Below are positions 26,482 to 35,312 of a stretch of DNA of 64,000 bases, piece after piece (the first letter of the stretch is position 1; every line of letters starts with the position of its first letter). Made by a program: the position numbers and the translations under genes. The notes beneath the pieces were generated by a model that saw nothing but the letters and a program-made list of their open reading frames with translations, searched no databases and had not been told where the DNA came from. The stretch covers positions 62,001-126,000 of the forward strand of contig CAJTFD010000003.1 in assembly GCA_910575625.1 (NCBI GenBank), in the 5' to 3' direction. Source of the stretch: Clostridia bacterium. GTDB lineage: Bacteria; Bacillota; Clostridia; Lachnospirales; Lachnospiraceae.

Positions 26482-27411
26482 TTAAATATTCTCCCTTACC
26501 GTCTTCGCGATCCCTTCCGCGTTCAATCCATAATGATCAAAGACCTCTTTGGACGTCCCGGTGATCACCGGTGCATCCGGCAGGGAAAGGTTCACGACTT
26601 TTTTGGGACAGTTGGCCGCGACCACCTGGCACACCATGGAGCCAAGGCCCCCGAAAGGCGCATGTTCTTCCGCTGTGACCACCAGTTTTGCATTTTCGGC
26701 TGCTTTTATGATCGCTGCTCTATCCAGCGGTTTCACACAATACATATCTACCACTGTGACACCGATCCCCTGCTCTTTTAAGAGGGCGGCCGCCTCCACT
26801 GCCGGTTTTACCATCTCTCCGCAAGCGATGATGGCAGCGTCTGTACCCTCGTTTATGACGGTCGCTCTATCCATCTCGAACGGACAGTCTTCCTCGGAAT
26901 AGATGTCCTCCACGGGATTCCTCCCCACGCGGACATATGCCGTCTTCTGATCCTGGAGCAGGGCCTCCGTGAGTTTTGCCGCCTGGTGGCGGTCACTGGG
27001 GAGATAGACTCTCATGTTCGGTATGGCTGACATGGCGGCGATGTCCTGCGCGGAATGATGGCTCATGCCAAGGGCGCCGTAGCTGATCCCGCCGCTGATC
27101 CCGATCAGCGTGACATTTGTATCTGAATAGGCACAGTCTACTTTGGCCTGCTCATAGCTCCTTGTGGACAGGAAGCATGCCGGTGAAGCCGCAAATGGTT
27201 TCTTGCCGCATTTTGCCAGACCGGCTGCGATGCTGACCAGATCCTGTTCTGCAATGCCCACTTCGATGAACTGCTCGGGGTAGTTCTCGGCAAATGGCGT
27301 AAAGGATGCGCTCCCTCTGGAGTCGCTGCATAATACAACGATGTCTCTGTCTTCTTTTGCCTTTTCCATCAAAACTTCACAGATTGCCTGTCGATTTGGT
27401 ATCTTATTCAT
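26482..27411 (-). CDS. aptB: Transketolase C-terminal subunit, probable apulose-4-phosphate transketolase small subunit
   Basis: A 309-residue half-transketolase holding the pyrimidine-binding domain (residues 1-160, ICEVLMEKAKEDRDIVVLCSDSRG and FIEVGIAEQDLVSIAAGLAKCGKKPFA, whose Glu activates thiamine diphosphate) and the C-terminal domain (VTVVDMYCVKPLDRAAIIKAA). The start at 27411 overlaps the stop of the N-terminal subunit gene by 8 bases and has an AGGAGG site. A longer in-frame start at 27471 lies inside the upstream gene. Split transketolases are common in Clostridia; here the operon makes apulose-4-phosphate the likely donor rather than xylulose 5-phosphate. Confidence 0.82.
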   Translation of the reverse strand: MNKIPNRQAICEVLMEKAKEDRDIVVLCSDSRGSASFTPFAENYPEQFIEVGIAEQDLVSIAAGLAKCGKKPFAASPACFLSTRSYEQAKVDCAYSDTNVTLIGISGGISYGALGMSHHSAQDIAAMSAIPNMRVYLPSDRHQAAKLTEALLQDQKTAYVRVGRNPVEDIYSEEDCPFEMDRATVINEGTDAAIIACGEMVKPAVEAAALLKEQGIGVTVVDMYCVKPLDRAAIIKAAENAKLVVTAEEHAPFGGLGSMVCQVVAANCPKKVVNLSLPDAPVITGTSKEVFDHYGLNAEGIAKTVRENI

Positions 27412-28261
27412 AAAGTGCGGCCTCCTTCCTCGCTTCAAGATCTTTGATGATCTGTCCGTACTCTTCTTCATTCGGGACTTTGTGGTGCCAGTTCGCTTTA
27501 TTTTCCATCACCACAGAGCCGCATCCTTTGACCGTGTTCGCGATGATCACCGCAGGCTTGCCTTTGACCGTCTTTGCCTCGTCAAACGCGGCTTTTAACT
27601 GGGTATAGTCGTTTCCGTCTCTGACTGTGATCACATGCCAGCCAAAAGAAGCCCATCTCTCTTCCTGGATATCCTGCGCCATCACATCCTCCGTACTCCC
27701 GGATATCTGGAGGCGGTTCCTGTCTACGACGGCGCACAGATTGTCCAGTTTATAATGATGGGCGGCCATCACGCCTTCCCACACGGAGCCTTCAGCCAGC
27801 TCACCGTCGCCCATGACGGTGTAGACCCGGTAGTCTTTTTTATCCATCTTCCCGGCCAGGGCCATACCGACGCATACCGGGAGTCCATGCCCCAGAGAGC
27901 CGGAATTCATCTCGATCCCAGGCAGCTTGTTATTTGGATGCCCGATAAATTGGGAACCGAACTTTGAAAACTCCCGGATCACCTGCTCGATCGGGAAAAA
28001 GCCTTTTGCAGCCAAGACCGCATAGAGAGCTTCCACCGAATGCCCTTTGCTCATGACAAAACGGTCCCTGTCCGGATCGTCCATATTTTCCGGACTGATG
28101 TTCATCTGTTCAAAATATAATTCGATCAGGATATCAATGACGCTCATATCTCCTCCGATATGGCCGCCTTTGCCTTCAACGATCATGTCCACGACATTTT
28201 TTCGGAGGTCGCAGGACAATACCTTTAGATCCACCATCTCTTCATCCCCTTTCAAGATCAT
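27404..28261 (-). CDS. aptA: Transketolase N-terminal subunit, probable apulose-4-phosphate transketolase large subunit
   Basis: A 285-residue subunit holding the thiamine diphosphate-binding domain. GHIGGDMSVIDILIELYF near residue 33, the GDG motif in YTVMGDGELAEGSVWEGVMAAHHYKLDNL near 148 and VIIANTVKGCGSVVMENKANWHHKVP near 240 are all present. It pairs with the subunit encoded just downstream. A second ATG at 28237, after AAAGGGG, is an equally good start. The 5' end overlaps the isomerase gene stop by ATGA. Confidence 0.84.
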   Translation of the reverse strand: MILKGDEEMVDLKVLSCDLRKNVVDMIVEGKGGHIGGDMSVIDILIELYFEQMNISPENMDDPDRDRFVMSKGHSVEALYAVLAAKGFFPIEQVIREFSKFGSQFIGHPNNKLPGIEMNSGSLGHGLPVCVGMALAGKMDKKDYRVYTVMGDGELAEGSVWEGVMAAHHYKLDNLCAVVDRNRLQISGSTEDVMAQDIQEERWASFGWHVITVRDGNDYTQLKAAFDEAKTVKGKPAVIIANTVKGCGSVVMENKANWHHKVPNEEEYGQIIKDLEARKEAALYE

Positions 28262-29658
28262 TCTCCACGCAGATACGCTTTTACATCTTCTTCGATGGGA
28301 TCGTACAGATCCGGTTCGATCCCCATATATTTGCAGGCTTCGTACAATACCGGGACCACGTTCTTGTGGATCCCGACACAGTGGTGGATATAGGGGCCTT
28401 CCACGATCTTAGCTTCAAGCCTTTTGATATTCTCCACTTCGACCCACAGATACGTGCCCATGCCTTTTGGCCCGTCGATCCCTTTTGCATTTCCAAGGAG
28501 CAGGGAATATTCTCCATTGTCCCCGTCGAACCGCACCAAAGTCACATCCCCGTGTTTTGCCTCCGCAGTGATGCTGCCCGGATGGTCGAACGCCAACGGG
28601 TAAGTGATCTTCGGCGTCTCTTTCGCCACGGAGATCGGCCACGGGCCGCAATGCTGCAGCAATTCTCCGTTTTCCACATCCGGATGCCGGATCGTCCAAT
28701 CGGCAAAGAAACTCCTCGCCTCTCCCATGCCGGCCGCCTCCACCAAAAGCGCCGTGACCGCGCCATGGATATCCGTCTCGCATACGACTGGGATCCCTTC
28801 TTCATTCAGCAGGGAATTGGCCGCACAGGGCATGATCCCAATCTCGGACTGGAGCTGGTTCCAACACTGGATCGCCGCCGCCTGACACCCGTATCTGTCT
28901 ATCAGGTGTTTCATGGCCACTTTTAATGCCGCCACATTTTCCAGCTCGTCATCTTTGATCTGGACCTGCATATTTTCCCGGCAATAACGGATCACCTCGG
29001 CGACTTCTCCCCCCTCTTCCTTCGCCCTTTTGATCTCGTCCGTCAGCTCCGGCATGGGGATCGGTGAGAGCTGGATGTTGAATCTCTCCAGGAGCTCTCC
29101 CTCATTGCACATCGTCGTCCAAAAATCAAATGGCCTGGTGGAGATCTGGAGGATCCGTATATTCCTAAATGTCCTGACCACATTGCATACGGCCAGGAAA
29201 TCTTGAAGCCCTCTTGCAAACACCGGATCGTCCAGCCGGCAATTTGTCATATATGTAAAAGGAATGCCAAATCTCCTGAGTACCTTTCCTGTTGCAAATA
29301 ATCCGCACTGGGTGTCCCGAAGCCTCGTCCCATCCGCCTCCGGGCGCTCATCCAAAGGACCCCAGAGCAGCACCGGGACACCCAGTTCTTTCGCCAATCG
29401 CGCACATTCGTACTCCGTGCCGAAATTACAGTGCGGAAAAAACAATCCGTCAATCTTTTCTTTTTTGAATTTCTCAGCGATCTTATACATATCCGCATCG
29501 TCATAGAGAAGACCTTCTTCATTGATGTCTGTGATATCAACAAAGTCAATCCCCAGCTCTTTCAGACGCTTTTCCGTCAGATCCCTGTATTTGACCGCAT
29601 CTGGTGCGCTGAAAATACTCCTTCGCGTGGGTGCGAATCCCAGTTTGATGCCTCTCAT
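28258..29658 (-). CDS. apsI: L-fucose/L-arabinose isomerase-fold protein, probable D-apiose isomerase
   Basis: A 466-residue sugar isomerase of the FucI/AraA fold. It shows the N-terminal Rossmann-like region (IDGLFFPHCNFGTEYECARLAKELGVPVLLWGPLDERP), the central CWNQLQSEIGIMPCAANSLLNEEGIPV, and metal-binding candidates in CETDIHG near residue 300 and GPYIHHCVGIHK near 425. Isomerases of this group use a divalent metal to turn aldoses into ketoses. It opens the operon, with FGGY kinase and split transketolase below, matching apiose to apulose isomerization. Shorter than FucI (about 590) and in the range of AraA. Exact sugar is inferred from context. Confidence 0.78.
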   Translation of the reverse strand: MRGIKLGFAPTRRSIFSAPDAVKYRDLTEKRLKELGIDFVDITDINEEGLLYDDADMYKIAEKFKKEKIDGLFFPHCNFGTEYECARLAKELGVPVLLWGPLDERPEADGTRLRDTQCGLFATGKVLRRFGIPFTYMTNCRLDDPVFARGLQDFLAVCNVVRTFRNIRILQISTRPFDFWTTMCNEGELLERFNIQLSPIPMPELTDEIKRAKEEGGEVAEVIRYCRENMQVQIKDDELENVAALKVAMKHLIDRYGCQAAAIQCWNQLQSEIGIMPCAANSLLNEEGIPVVCETDIHGAVTALLVEAAGMGEARSFFADWTIRHPDVENGELLQHCGPWPISVAKETPKITYPLAFDHPGSITAEAKHGDVTLVRFDGDNGEYSLLLGNAKGIDGPKGMGTYLWVEVENIKRLEAKIVEGPYIHHCVGIHKNVVPVLYEACKYMGIEPDLYDPIEEDVKAYLRGE

Positions 29659-29709
29659 TAATGTCCCTCCTTTTTACCAGTCCCTGTTTTCATCATTGCT
29701 CTAAATATC

Positions 29710-29737
29710 ATTATAAATATTTTACATATATAGTCAA
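29710..29737 (-). promoter_or_regulatory. Promoter of the apiose/ribose operon
   Basis: On the minus strand TTGACT (29732-29737) and TATAAT (29710-29715) are 16 bases apart, about 50 bases before the isomerase start. Direct repeats of ATAAATATTTT near 29714 and 29749 flank it and are possible LacI-protein contacts. Confidence 0.7.
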
Positions 29738-29911
29738 TACATTTTATATAAATATTTTGTATTTGTAAGTAATCCATATGTTTTTCTGTGATAATTTATG
29801 CATATTTACTATTATATTTGTATATCATCCCCTCAAATGTCTTTTTCTGGTTTGCTTTGGGATTTAAAATATCATATAAATTATTTATATCATTTTATAA
29901 AAAGGCATAAA

Positions 29912-29959
29912 AAAACCATTGAGAGGATCCCATGACCTCATATGGGATCCTCTCAATGG
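29912..29959 (-). terminator. Rho-independent terminator after the LacI gene
   Basis: CCATTGAGAGGATCCCAT (29916-29933) pairs perfectly over 18 bases with 29942-29959, and on the minus strand a T-run follows. It ends the regulator transcript about 40 bases past its stop. Confidence 0.92.
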
Positions 29960-29998
29960 AGTCTTGCTGCATTGATCCTCTTTATCCAAAACACATCT

Positions 29999-31006
29999 CT
30001 AAGACACATCCAGCTCTTTGACTGTCTCCCGGACGATAAATTCTGTACCAACTTGTATCTTGACGATCGCGCTATCTCTCTTATCGATCATATCCACGAT
30101 CCTGCTCACAGCCAATTTCCCCATCTCCGTATTTGGCACTCGGAGAGTCGTCAGGCTAGGGGTGGAGATCTGGGAAAATGGCAGATCATCGAAACCGATG
30201 ATCGATATGTCTTCCGGGATGCGGTATCCTTTTTCCTGAAACGCTTTCATCGCCCCCAGCGCCATCAGATCATTGTCCGCAAAAAAGGCAGTGGGCAGAT
30301 CATCTTGGACCTCCAGATGCCTGAGCATGTCGCGATATGCACCATTCGTATTTGGCGTGACCGTAAAGACATCCCGCTCATCGTATTCCAGATCAAACTT
30401 TCGCAGAGCAGTCTGATACCCATAAAACCTCTGCCTAAAGTTTTTGATCCGAAAAGAACTGCTAATATAGCCAATCCTTTTATGACCCTTTTTCACCAGA
30501 TACCCGATCGCCATCCGGACCGAATCCTCGTTATTGATCAGCACCGTGTTGAAACACATATGTTCGGACCAGCAGTCCATGATCAACAAGGGACACGCTG
30601 CATGCAGATAGACATCCAGATCCCCGTCCATCATCTCCGTGGCCAGAACTACTATGGCGCTCCCCACCTCATTGAGCAGAAGCTCTACTCTCTCCTGATA
30701 ATCCTCCTCCCGCTGATCCACATTGCACATCACCATTTCATATCCGCACTTGCGGCATTCCTGCTCAAATCCCTCTATCAAAGCCGGAAAAAACGGAGTA
30801 TTGTCTATGATCGATCCATTTTTCCGGAACATGACCAACTTGATCTTTGAAACTACATTCTCATTGATATACCCTGTTTCTTTCGCCACACGCAAAATCT
30901 CTGCCGCCGTCTCCCTGTTTACGCCTCTTTTATTATTGAGAGCATTCGAGACCGTCGCCGTTGAATACCCTGTGATCTTACTGATATCGCGAATACTTAC
31001 TTTCAT
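29999..31006 (-). CDS. LacI-family transcription regulator
   Basis: A 335-residue repressor with a LacI helix-turn-helix at residues 3-40 (VSIRDISKITGYSTATVSNALNNKRGVNRETA) and a periplasmic-binding-type ligand domain (GYISSSFRIKNFRQRFYGY; TAFFADNDLMALGAMKAFQEKGYRIPEDISIIGFDD). It lies just upstream of the ten-gene sugar operon in the same direction but has its own promoter and terminator. It most likely controls that operon in response to the sugar or a phosphorylated intermediate. Confidence 0.93.
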   Translation of the reverse strand: MKVSIRDISKITGYSTATVSNALNNKRGVNRETAAEILRVAKETGYINENVVSKIKLVMFRKNGSIIDNTPFFPALIEGFEQECRKCGYEMVMCNVDQREEDYQERVELLLNEVGSAIVVLATEMMDGDLDVYLHAACPLLIMDCWSEHMCFNTVLINNEDSVRMAIGYLVKKGHKRIGYISSSFRIKNFRQRFYGYQTALRKFDLEYDERDVFTVTPNTNGAYRDMLRHLEVQDDLPTAFFADNDLMALGAMKAFQEKGYRIPEDISIIGFDDLPFSQISTPSLTTLRVPNTEMGKLAVSRIVDMIDKRDSAIVKIQVGTEFIVRETVKELDVS

Positions 31007-31031
31007 CTCAACACACCTTTAAATATTTTAT

Positions 31032-31085
31032 ATGTCTGTTTGATCCATCATAACACATTAGATCAATAAAATCAAATACAGACAT
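31032..31085 (-). promoter_or_regulatory. Promoter of the LacI gene inside an inverted repeat
   Basis: TTGATT (31070-31075) and TATGAT (31047-31052) are 17 bases apart on the minus strand. ATGTCTGTTTGAT (31032-31044) and ATCAAATACAGACAT (31071-31085) form an inverted repeat that brackets the promoter, as expected for autorepression by looping or a wide operator. Confidence 0.6.
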
Positions 31086-31205
31086 TTTGCGTGGTCTATC
31101 ATAAAAGATATGTGACCGCCAAACTTTCACCATCCCTGCCATAACATGGATCATCAATACAGCGTCCACATCTGGATCTTTTTACCAGCATTTTGAAATC
31201 CCTCC

Positions 31206-31243
31206 CATCTGAAAAGAGGCTGACCCGTCATGGATCAGCCGTT
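31206..31243 (-). terminator. Terminator of the flavodoxin operon
   Basis: GGCTGACCC and GGATCAGCC form a hairpin around CGTCAT, and on the minus strand TCTTTTC follows. It lies about 50 bases after the flavodoxin stop. Confidence 0.6.
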
Positions 31244-31293
31244 TTAAGCAAAAATGTATTTTAAAATCTATCTATACCTCGGCCTGATCTGCA

Positions 31294-31773
31294 TCAGATC
31301 CCGAATCCTTTTGCCCAGGCCTTCAACTCATCCCCACTGGCATCCGCCGAAAATCTCTTTCCATCCTTCAGCACAGCTCCCTTGCAGGAAGGCGCCAGTT
31401 CCTTATCCGTATCCCCCATGCCGCTGCCGCCCGAAGTCGCCAGAGGGATGATCGTCTTCCCGGACAGATCATACTGCTCGAAAAATGTATTCATGATCGT
31501 GGGCGCCACGTACCACCAGATCGGAAAAGCCGCGAAGATCACATCGTACTGCGCCATATCCTCCACCCTGCCCTCGATCGCCGGGCGGAACGTCTTGTCG
31601 TTCATCTCCACACTGCTGCGGCTCTTCTTATCCATCCAGTCCAGATCCGCACTCGTATACGGGACCGCCGGACGGATCTCATGCAGATCTGCCCCAATCG
31701 CGTCCGCAAGTCTGCCTGCCAATTTGGCGGTCACACCGCTGGCACTGAAATACGCTACTAATACTTTACCCAT
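31294..31773 (-). CDS. Flavodoxin
   Basis: A 159-residue flavodoxin carrying FMN. The phosphate-binding loop is in VLVAYFSASGVTAKLAGRL at the N-terminus; AAFPIWWYVAPTIMNTFFEQYDLSGKTIIPLATSGGSGMG near residue 80 forms the flavin contacts. The start at 31773 follows GCGAGG; upstream in-frame methionines lack such a site. It lies downstream of the Fe-S aldo/keto reductase gene in the same direction and is probably its co-expressed electron carrier. Flavodoxin-fold quinone reductases are an alternative. Confidence 0.88.
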   Translation of the reverse strand: MGKVLVAYFSASGVTAKLAGRLADAIGADLHEIRPAVPYTSADLDWMDKKSRSSVEMNDKTFRPAIEGRVEDMAQYDVIFAAFPIWWYVAPTIMNTFFEQYDLSGKTIIPLATSGGSGMGDTDKELAPSCKGAVLKDGKRFSADASGDELKAWAKGFGI

Positions 31774-31905
31774 GTCAATACCTCGCTTTTCTATCCTTTT
31801 ACTTAAAAAGTCCGCCGCCGGACAGGCGGCATGTATCAGGGATGCCCAATGCGCCCGCCAAACTTTTATGTATGGTGGAGCGTCCGCTGCCGGGCGCATG
31901 AAGGT

Positions 31906-33027
31906 TTATTTTAACAATGCCTCGCACACCTTTGCCAGGTTTTCCCTGATCGGGATGTGCTGCGGACAGGCTTTCTCGCATTCCCCACAGTCCACGCACT
32001 CATCCGCACGCTTTAGCCCATGGCCTTTCACCAGCCAATCTTCCTGGTTCTTCGCCGCGCCCAGGTCATTGTAGAGCGTCAGATAATTCATCGCTGTAAA
32101 AGAACCCGAGATCCCAATGCCGGTGGGACACACTTTCGCACAGTAATCGCAGGTCGTACAGGGGATCAGCGGCATCTTCCGCAGCTCTTCCCGGGCCTGT
32201 CTGAGGACCGTCTTCTGGCTTTCGGTCAATCCGGTAAAATCTTTCATATACGACAGATTATCTCTCATCTGCTCCACATTGCTCATCCCGGAAAGGACCG
32301 TGATGATCCCCTCCAGGTCCGCGGCAAAACGGATCGCCCAGGAGGCCACGGAACTCTCCGGCTCCACCTCTTTTAAGACCTTCTCCACCGACTGGGGCGG
32401 TGTGGCCAGCATCCCGCCTTTGACCGGCTCCATGATGATCACCGGCTTCCCGTGCTCTCTCGCCACCTCATAACAGGCCCTGGACTGCACCGCCGGATTT
32501 TCCCAATCCCCATAGTTGATCTGGAGCTGTACAAACTCCATCTCCGGGTGCGCGTCCAAGATCTCCTCCAGCTCTTCCGGCGTGGAATGGAAAGAAAAGC
32601 CCGCATGCTTGATCAGACCGGCACGCTTTTTCTCCTGGATCCAATCCCACATCTCATAATCGTCAAAATACTGCGACCTTCCCTCGCCCAGATTGTGGAG
32701 CAGATAAAAATCAAAATATCCGGCCCCCGTCTGCGCCAGCGATGTATCAAACTGCGCGTACGCCTCCTCTTTCGTCTTACAGTCGATCCACGCCGCATTC
32801 TTCGTGGCCAGCTGATATCTCTCCCTCGGATAACGCTCCACCAACGCCTGACGGATCGCGTCCTCACTCCCCGCATAGGCCCAGGCCGTATCAAAATAAG
32901 TAAAACCCGCGTCCATGAACAGATCCACCATCTCTTTGACCTGTTCCACGTCGATCGCACCGTCTTTCTGCGGCAGACGCATCAGGCCAAATCCTAATTT
33001 TTTAATCTCCTCACCTAAGTATCCCAT
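31906..33027 (-). CDS. Aldo/keto reductase with C-terminal 4Fe-4S ferredoxin domain
   Basis: A 373-residue oxidoreductase. The TIM-barrel part (residues 1-280) has DTAWAYAGSEDAIRQAL, ATKNAAWID and FDFYLLHNLGEG with the aldo/keto reductase tyrosine and lysine regions. The tail carries two cysteine groups, CTTCDYCAKVCPTG near 290 and CVDCGECEKACPQHIP near 348, for two 4Fe-4S clusters. Such fusions are common in Clostridia and probably take electrons from ferredoxin or flavodoxin, fitting the flavodoxin gene downstream. Expression is likely controlled by the divergent MerR protein through the promoter at 33103-33133. Confidence 0.9.
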   Translation of the reverse strand: MGYLGEEIKKLGFGLMRLPQKDGAIDVEQVKEMVDLFMDAGFTYFDTAWAYAGSEDAIRQALVERYPRERYQLATKNAAWIDCKTKEEAYAQFDTSLAQTGAGYFDFYLLHNLGEGRSQYFDDYEMWDWIQEKKRAGLIKHAGFSFHSTPEELEEILDAHPEMEFVQLQINYGDWENPAVQSRACYEVAREHGKPVIIMEPVKGGMLATPPQSVEKVLKEVEPESSVASWAIRFAADLEGIITVLSGMSNVEQMRDNLSYMKDFTGLTESQKTVLRQAREELRKMPLIPCTTCDYCAKVCPTGIGISGSFTAMNYLTLYNDLGAAKNQEDWLVKGHGLKRADECVDCGECEKACPQHIPIRENLAKVCEALLK

Positions 33028-33102
33028 CTTTCACCTCTCCTACTCTATGATCAGTTTGAAATAAAATCTGGTTGCACGAAGACAGCCTTCGTACTATCAT
33101 AG

Positions 33103-33133
33103 AGTATAACAACTTCGTGCGACTCGAAGTCAA
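33103..33133 (-). promoter_or_regulatory. MerR-type promoter of the aldo/keto reductase gene
   Basis: TTGACT (33128-33133) and TATACT (33103-33108) are separated by 19 bases, the overlong spacer of MerR-activated promoters. The spacer holds the dyad CTTCG (33113-33117) and CGAAG (33125-33129). The MerR gene is divergent and starts 42 bases away. Confidence 0.85.
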
Positions 33134-33174
33134 TACTTTTTTGAGAAAATCTACCACTTTCTATGGAGGGATCT

Positions 33175-33576
33175 ATGAACTATACGATCAAAGAATTTGC
33201 AAAAAAATTCCACACAACAGAACACACTGTCCGCTATTACACCGACATCGAACTGCTGCCCTGCCAGCGGGACAGCCAAAACCGCCGCATCTTCGACGAT
33301 ACATCCGCCAACTGGATGCAGACCATCACCTGTCTGAAAAAATGCGGCACACCCCTAAAAGAGATCAAAAAATACTGCCATCTCTGCCATCTGGAGGAAT
33401 CCGAAGAAAACTTAAAGGCCCGCTACCAGATCATCTCAGACCAACGCAAAAAGGCCCGCCAAAAAGCCCAGGAAGCCCAGGCCACCGCCGCATACATGGA
33501 CCAGAAAGCCAAACACTACGAAGACATCCTAAACGGCCAGATCCCAGACGATACGAACCCACGCGCCTGGAACTGA
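33175..33576 (+). CDS. MerR-family transcription regulator
   Basis: A 133-residue regulator with the MerR helix-turn-helix at residues 1-70 (YTIKEFAKKFHTTEHTVRYYTDIELLPC and NRRIFDDTSANWMQTITCLKKCGTPLKEIKKY) and a coiled-coil dimer helix after residue 80. The start at 33175 sits 6 bases after GGAGGG. It belongs to the group of small MerR proteins that control oxidoreductases. By binding the 19-base-spacer promoter between the two genes it should activate the aldo/keto reductase and flavodoxin, probably under electrophile or redox stress. Confidence 0.92.
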   Translation: MNYTIKEFAKKFHTTEHTVRYYTDIELLPCQRDSQNRRIFDDTSANWMQTITCLKKCGTPLKEIKKYCHLCHLEESEENLKARYQIISDQRKKARQKAQEAQATAAYMDQKAKHYEDILNGQIPDDTNPRAWN

Positions 33577-34362
33577 TCAGATGACCTTCCCAACTGCCGC
33601 CGCATACACCGCACACTCATACAGCGGGTCAGCCGAGGGTCCCGGCGCAAATCCCAAAAGTTCATCCAGCATATCCTGGTCATACGCCCCGATGGCACAC
33701 GCGCCGCAGCCGATGGACCCACAGGCAAGGTAAAGATCCTGGCACATATGTCCCGCGTCGAGGAGGATATACTTGGCCGCTTTCACCCCATACCGCCATT
33801 CCGTCCGATACGGCAGAGCGCTCCACACGAAGAGCACCGGAGCCGCCGCCGCGAAATGCTGTCCGCACAACGCCCGGGTCAGCTCCGCCTCGTAATCCTT
33901 AGCCGGATCCCAGACTTCCAGGGCGTGCTCACCGGGCAGATAGTGATACAGCCCACGCTTAAGCCCTTCCACATGATTTGCAAAAAAATACGTCTCCAAC
34001 GGATGGCGCGATCCCGCAGACGGAACACTGCGGAATGTCACCGGCTCTTTCCGCCCCACCACTTTGCGTATCCCCTGGGTGGCCCAGAGCAGAAAAGACA
34101 ATTCACACAGGGAGACCGCCGTCTGTGTATACTTCCGGCAGCTCTCCCGCCCCATGACCAGATCCCATATATCCTTAGAAATACCCAATTTATCAAATTC
34201 CACCGGAAGGGCGATCGTCTGCGGCCTGCACCTTTTCTTCAGACTGGGGATCCCCGGCAGCTCCTGCTCCTGGTCCGTCTGCTCCGCCCCTGCATCACCT
34301 GCGCTGTATCCTTTTAAAAACTCACGGTTCTTCATGATCTGGTATTTCGTTTTATCGTTCAT
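33577..34362 (-). CDS. SagB-type nitroreductase family protein
   Basis: A 261-residue FMN-dependent oxidoreductase of the SagB/ThcOx branch. MGRESCRKYTQTAVSLCELSFLLWATQG near residue 75 and FRSVPSAGSRHPLETYFFANHVEGLKRGLYHYLPGEHALE are typical, and ILLDAGHMCQDLYLACGSIGCGACAIGAYDQD binds flavin. The start at 34362 follows GAAGGAGGATGGAC. SagB proteins oxidize azolines in peptide natural products, but no precursor peptide or cyclodehydratase is nearby. A stand-alone quinone or nitro-compound reductase is more likely. Confidence 0.87.
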   Translation of the reverse strand: MNDKTKYQIMKNREFLKGYSAGDAGAEQTDQEQELPGIPSLKKRCRPQTIALPVEFDKLGISKDIWDLVMGRESCRKYTQTAVSLCELSFLLWATQGIRKVVGRKEPVTFRSVPSAGSRHPLETYFFANHVEGLKRGLYHYLPGEHALEVWDPAKDYEAELTRALCGQHFAAAAPVLFVWSALPYRTEWRYGVKAAKYILLDAGHMCQDLYLACGSIGCGACAIGAYDQDMLDELLGFAPGPSADPLYECAVYAAAVGKVI

Positions 34363-34475
34363 GTCCATCCTCCTTCGCATACATGTTATATTAAATATAA
34401 CACATTAAAATTTGACAGTCTATCTTCTTATCATGTATAATCAGATTGTCCCATGAAAACATCGGAGAAGCAAAT

Positions 34476-35285
34476 ATGTATATCAACGAACAATATAAAG
34501 ACCTAACACTCCTGGAGACCACATCCTACCAATACATCGGCCGGGATGGCGCACACCAGGAGGAGTCCGAGCCCGTCCTGCAAGAACATCTGCTGGATGT
34601 CCACATCAACGGCCAGCTCACCATGAAACTGGTGTGCATCCCGCAATTTCTCGCCGAACTGGTCCTGGGCCGTCTCCTGACCGAAGGCATCATCCACACA
34701 GCCGAGGACGTGGAGCAGATCTACATCTGTGAACACGGTTCCCGCGCACGGGTCCATTTAAAAGATATAAAACGCAAAAACAACAAAGACGAGCATATAG
34801 AGATCACACCCACCTGCTGTACAGGAAACCACATCCTGAACAACTATTTCCAAAACCAGGATCCGATCCAACCGGTCACACCCATCCCCTGGGAGACCGG
34901 ATGGGTCTTCGCCCTGGCCGACCGTTTTGCCCAGGGCATGCCCATCCACGGAAAGACCTGGGCGACCCACAGCTGTTTTTTGGCCCGGAGAGATGATCTG
35001 CTCTTTGAATGCGAGGATATCGGCCGGCACAACGCCCTTGATAAAGCCATCGGCTACGCCCTGCGCCACGGCATTGACCTGAAAGAGTGCATCATCTATT
35101 CCAGCGGCCGCATCCCCACCGATATGGCCATCAAAGCCGTGCGGGCCGGTATCCCGCTCCTGGCCAGCAAAGCCTCCCCGTCCAGGGAAGCTGTCACACT
35201 GGCAAAAGGATACGGCCTGACCCTGGTCTGCGCCGCAAGACGGGACCGCATGAAATTATTCACAGGAATATCTCCCGTACGATAG
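34476..35285 (+). CDS. fdhD: Formate dehydrogenase accessory sulfurtransferase FdhD
   Basis: A 269-residue FdhD protein, which moves sulfur from a cysteine desulfurase to the molybdenum or tungsten cofactor of formate dehydrogenase. The active-site cysteines are Cys114 and Cys115 in TPTCCTG, in the loop where E. coli FdhD has its redox-active pair. SCFLARRDDLLFECEDIGRHNALDKAIGYAL and SSGRIPTDMAIKAVRAGIP follow as in the family. The start at 34476 follows CGGAGAAGCAAAT. It begins a cofactor cluster with moaC and moaA. No formate dehydrogenase gene is in the window. Confidence 0.92.
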   Translation: MYINEQYKDLTLLETTSYQYIGRDGAHQEESEPVLQEHLLDVHINGQLTMKLVCIPQFLAELVLGRLLTEGIIHTAEDVEQIYICEHGSRARVHLKDIKRKNNKDEHIEITPTCCTGNHILNNYFQNQDPIQPVTPIPWETGWVFALADRFAQGMPIHGKTWATHSCFLARRDDLLFECEDIGRHNALDKAIGYALRHGIDLKECIIYSSGRIPTDMAIKAVRAGIPLLASKASPSREAVTLAKGYGLTLVCAARRDRMKLFTGISPVR

Positions 35286-35312
35286 ACCACAAAGACCATA
35301 AAGGAGGATAAA

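Noticed and set aside
33577..34362. SagB-type protein as part of a peptide natural product cluster
   Set aside because: No precursor peptide, YcaO or E1-like gene is nearby.
34381..34475. Molybdenum cofactor riboswitch before fdhD-moaC-moaA
   Set aside because: The leader is under 100 bases and AT-rich, too short and without the needed stems.
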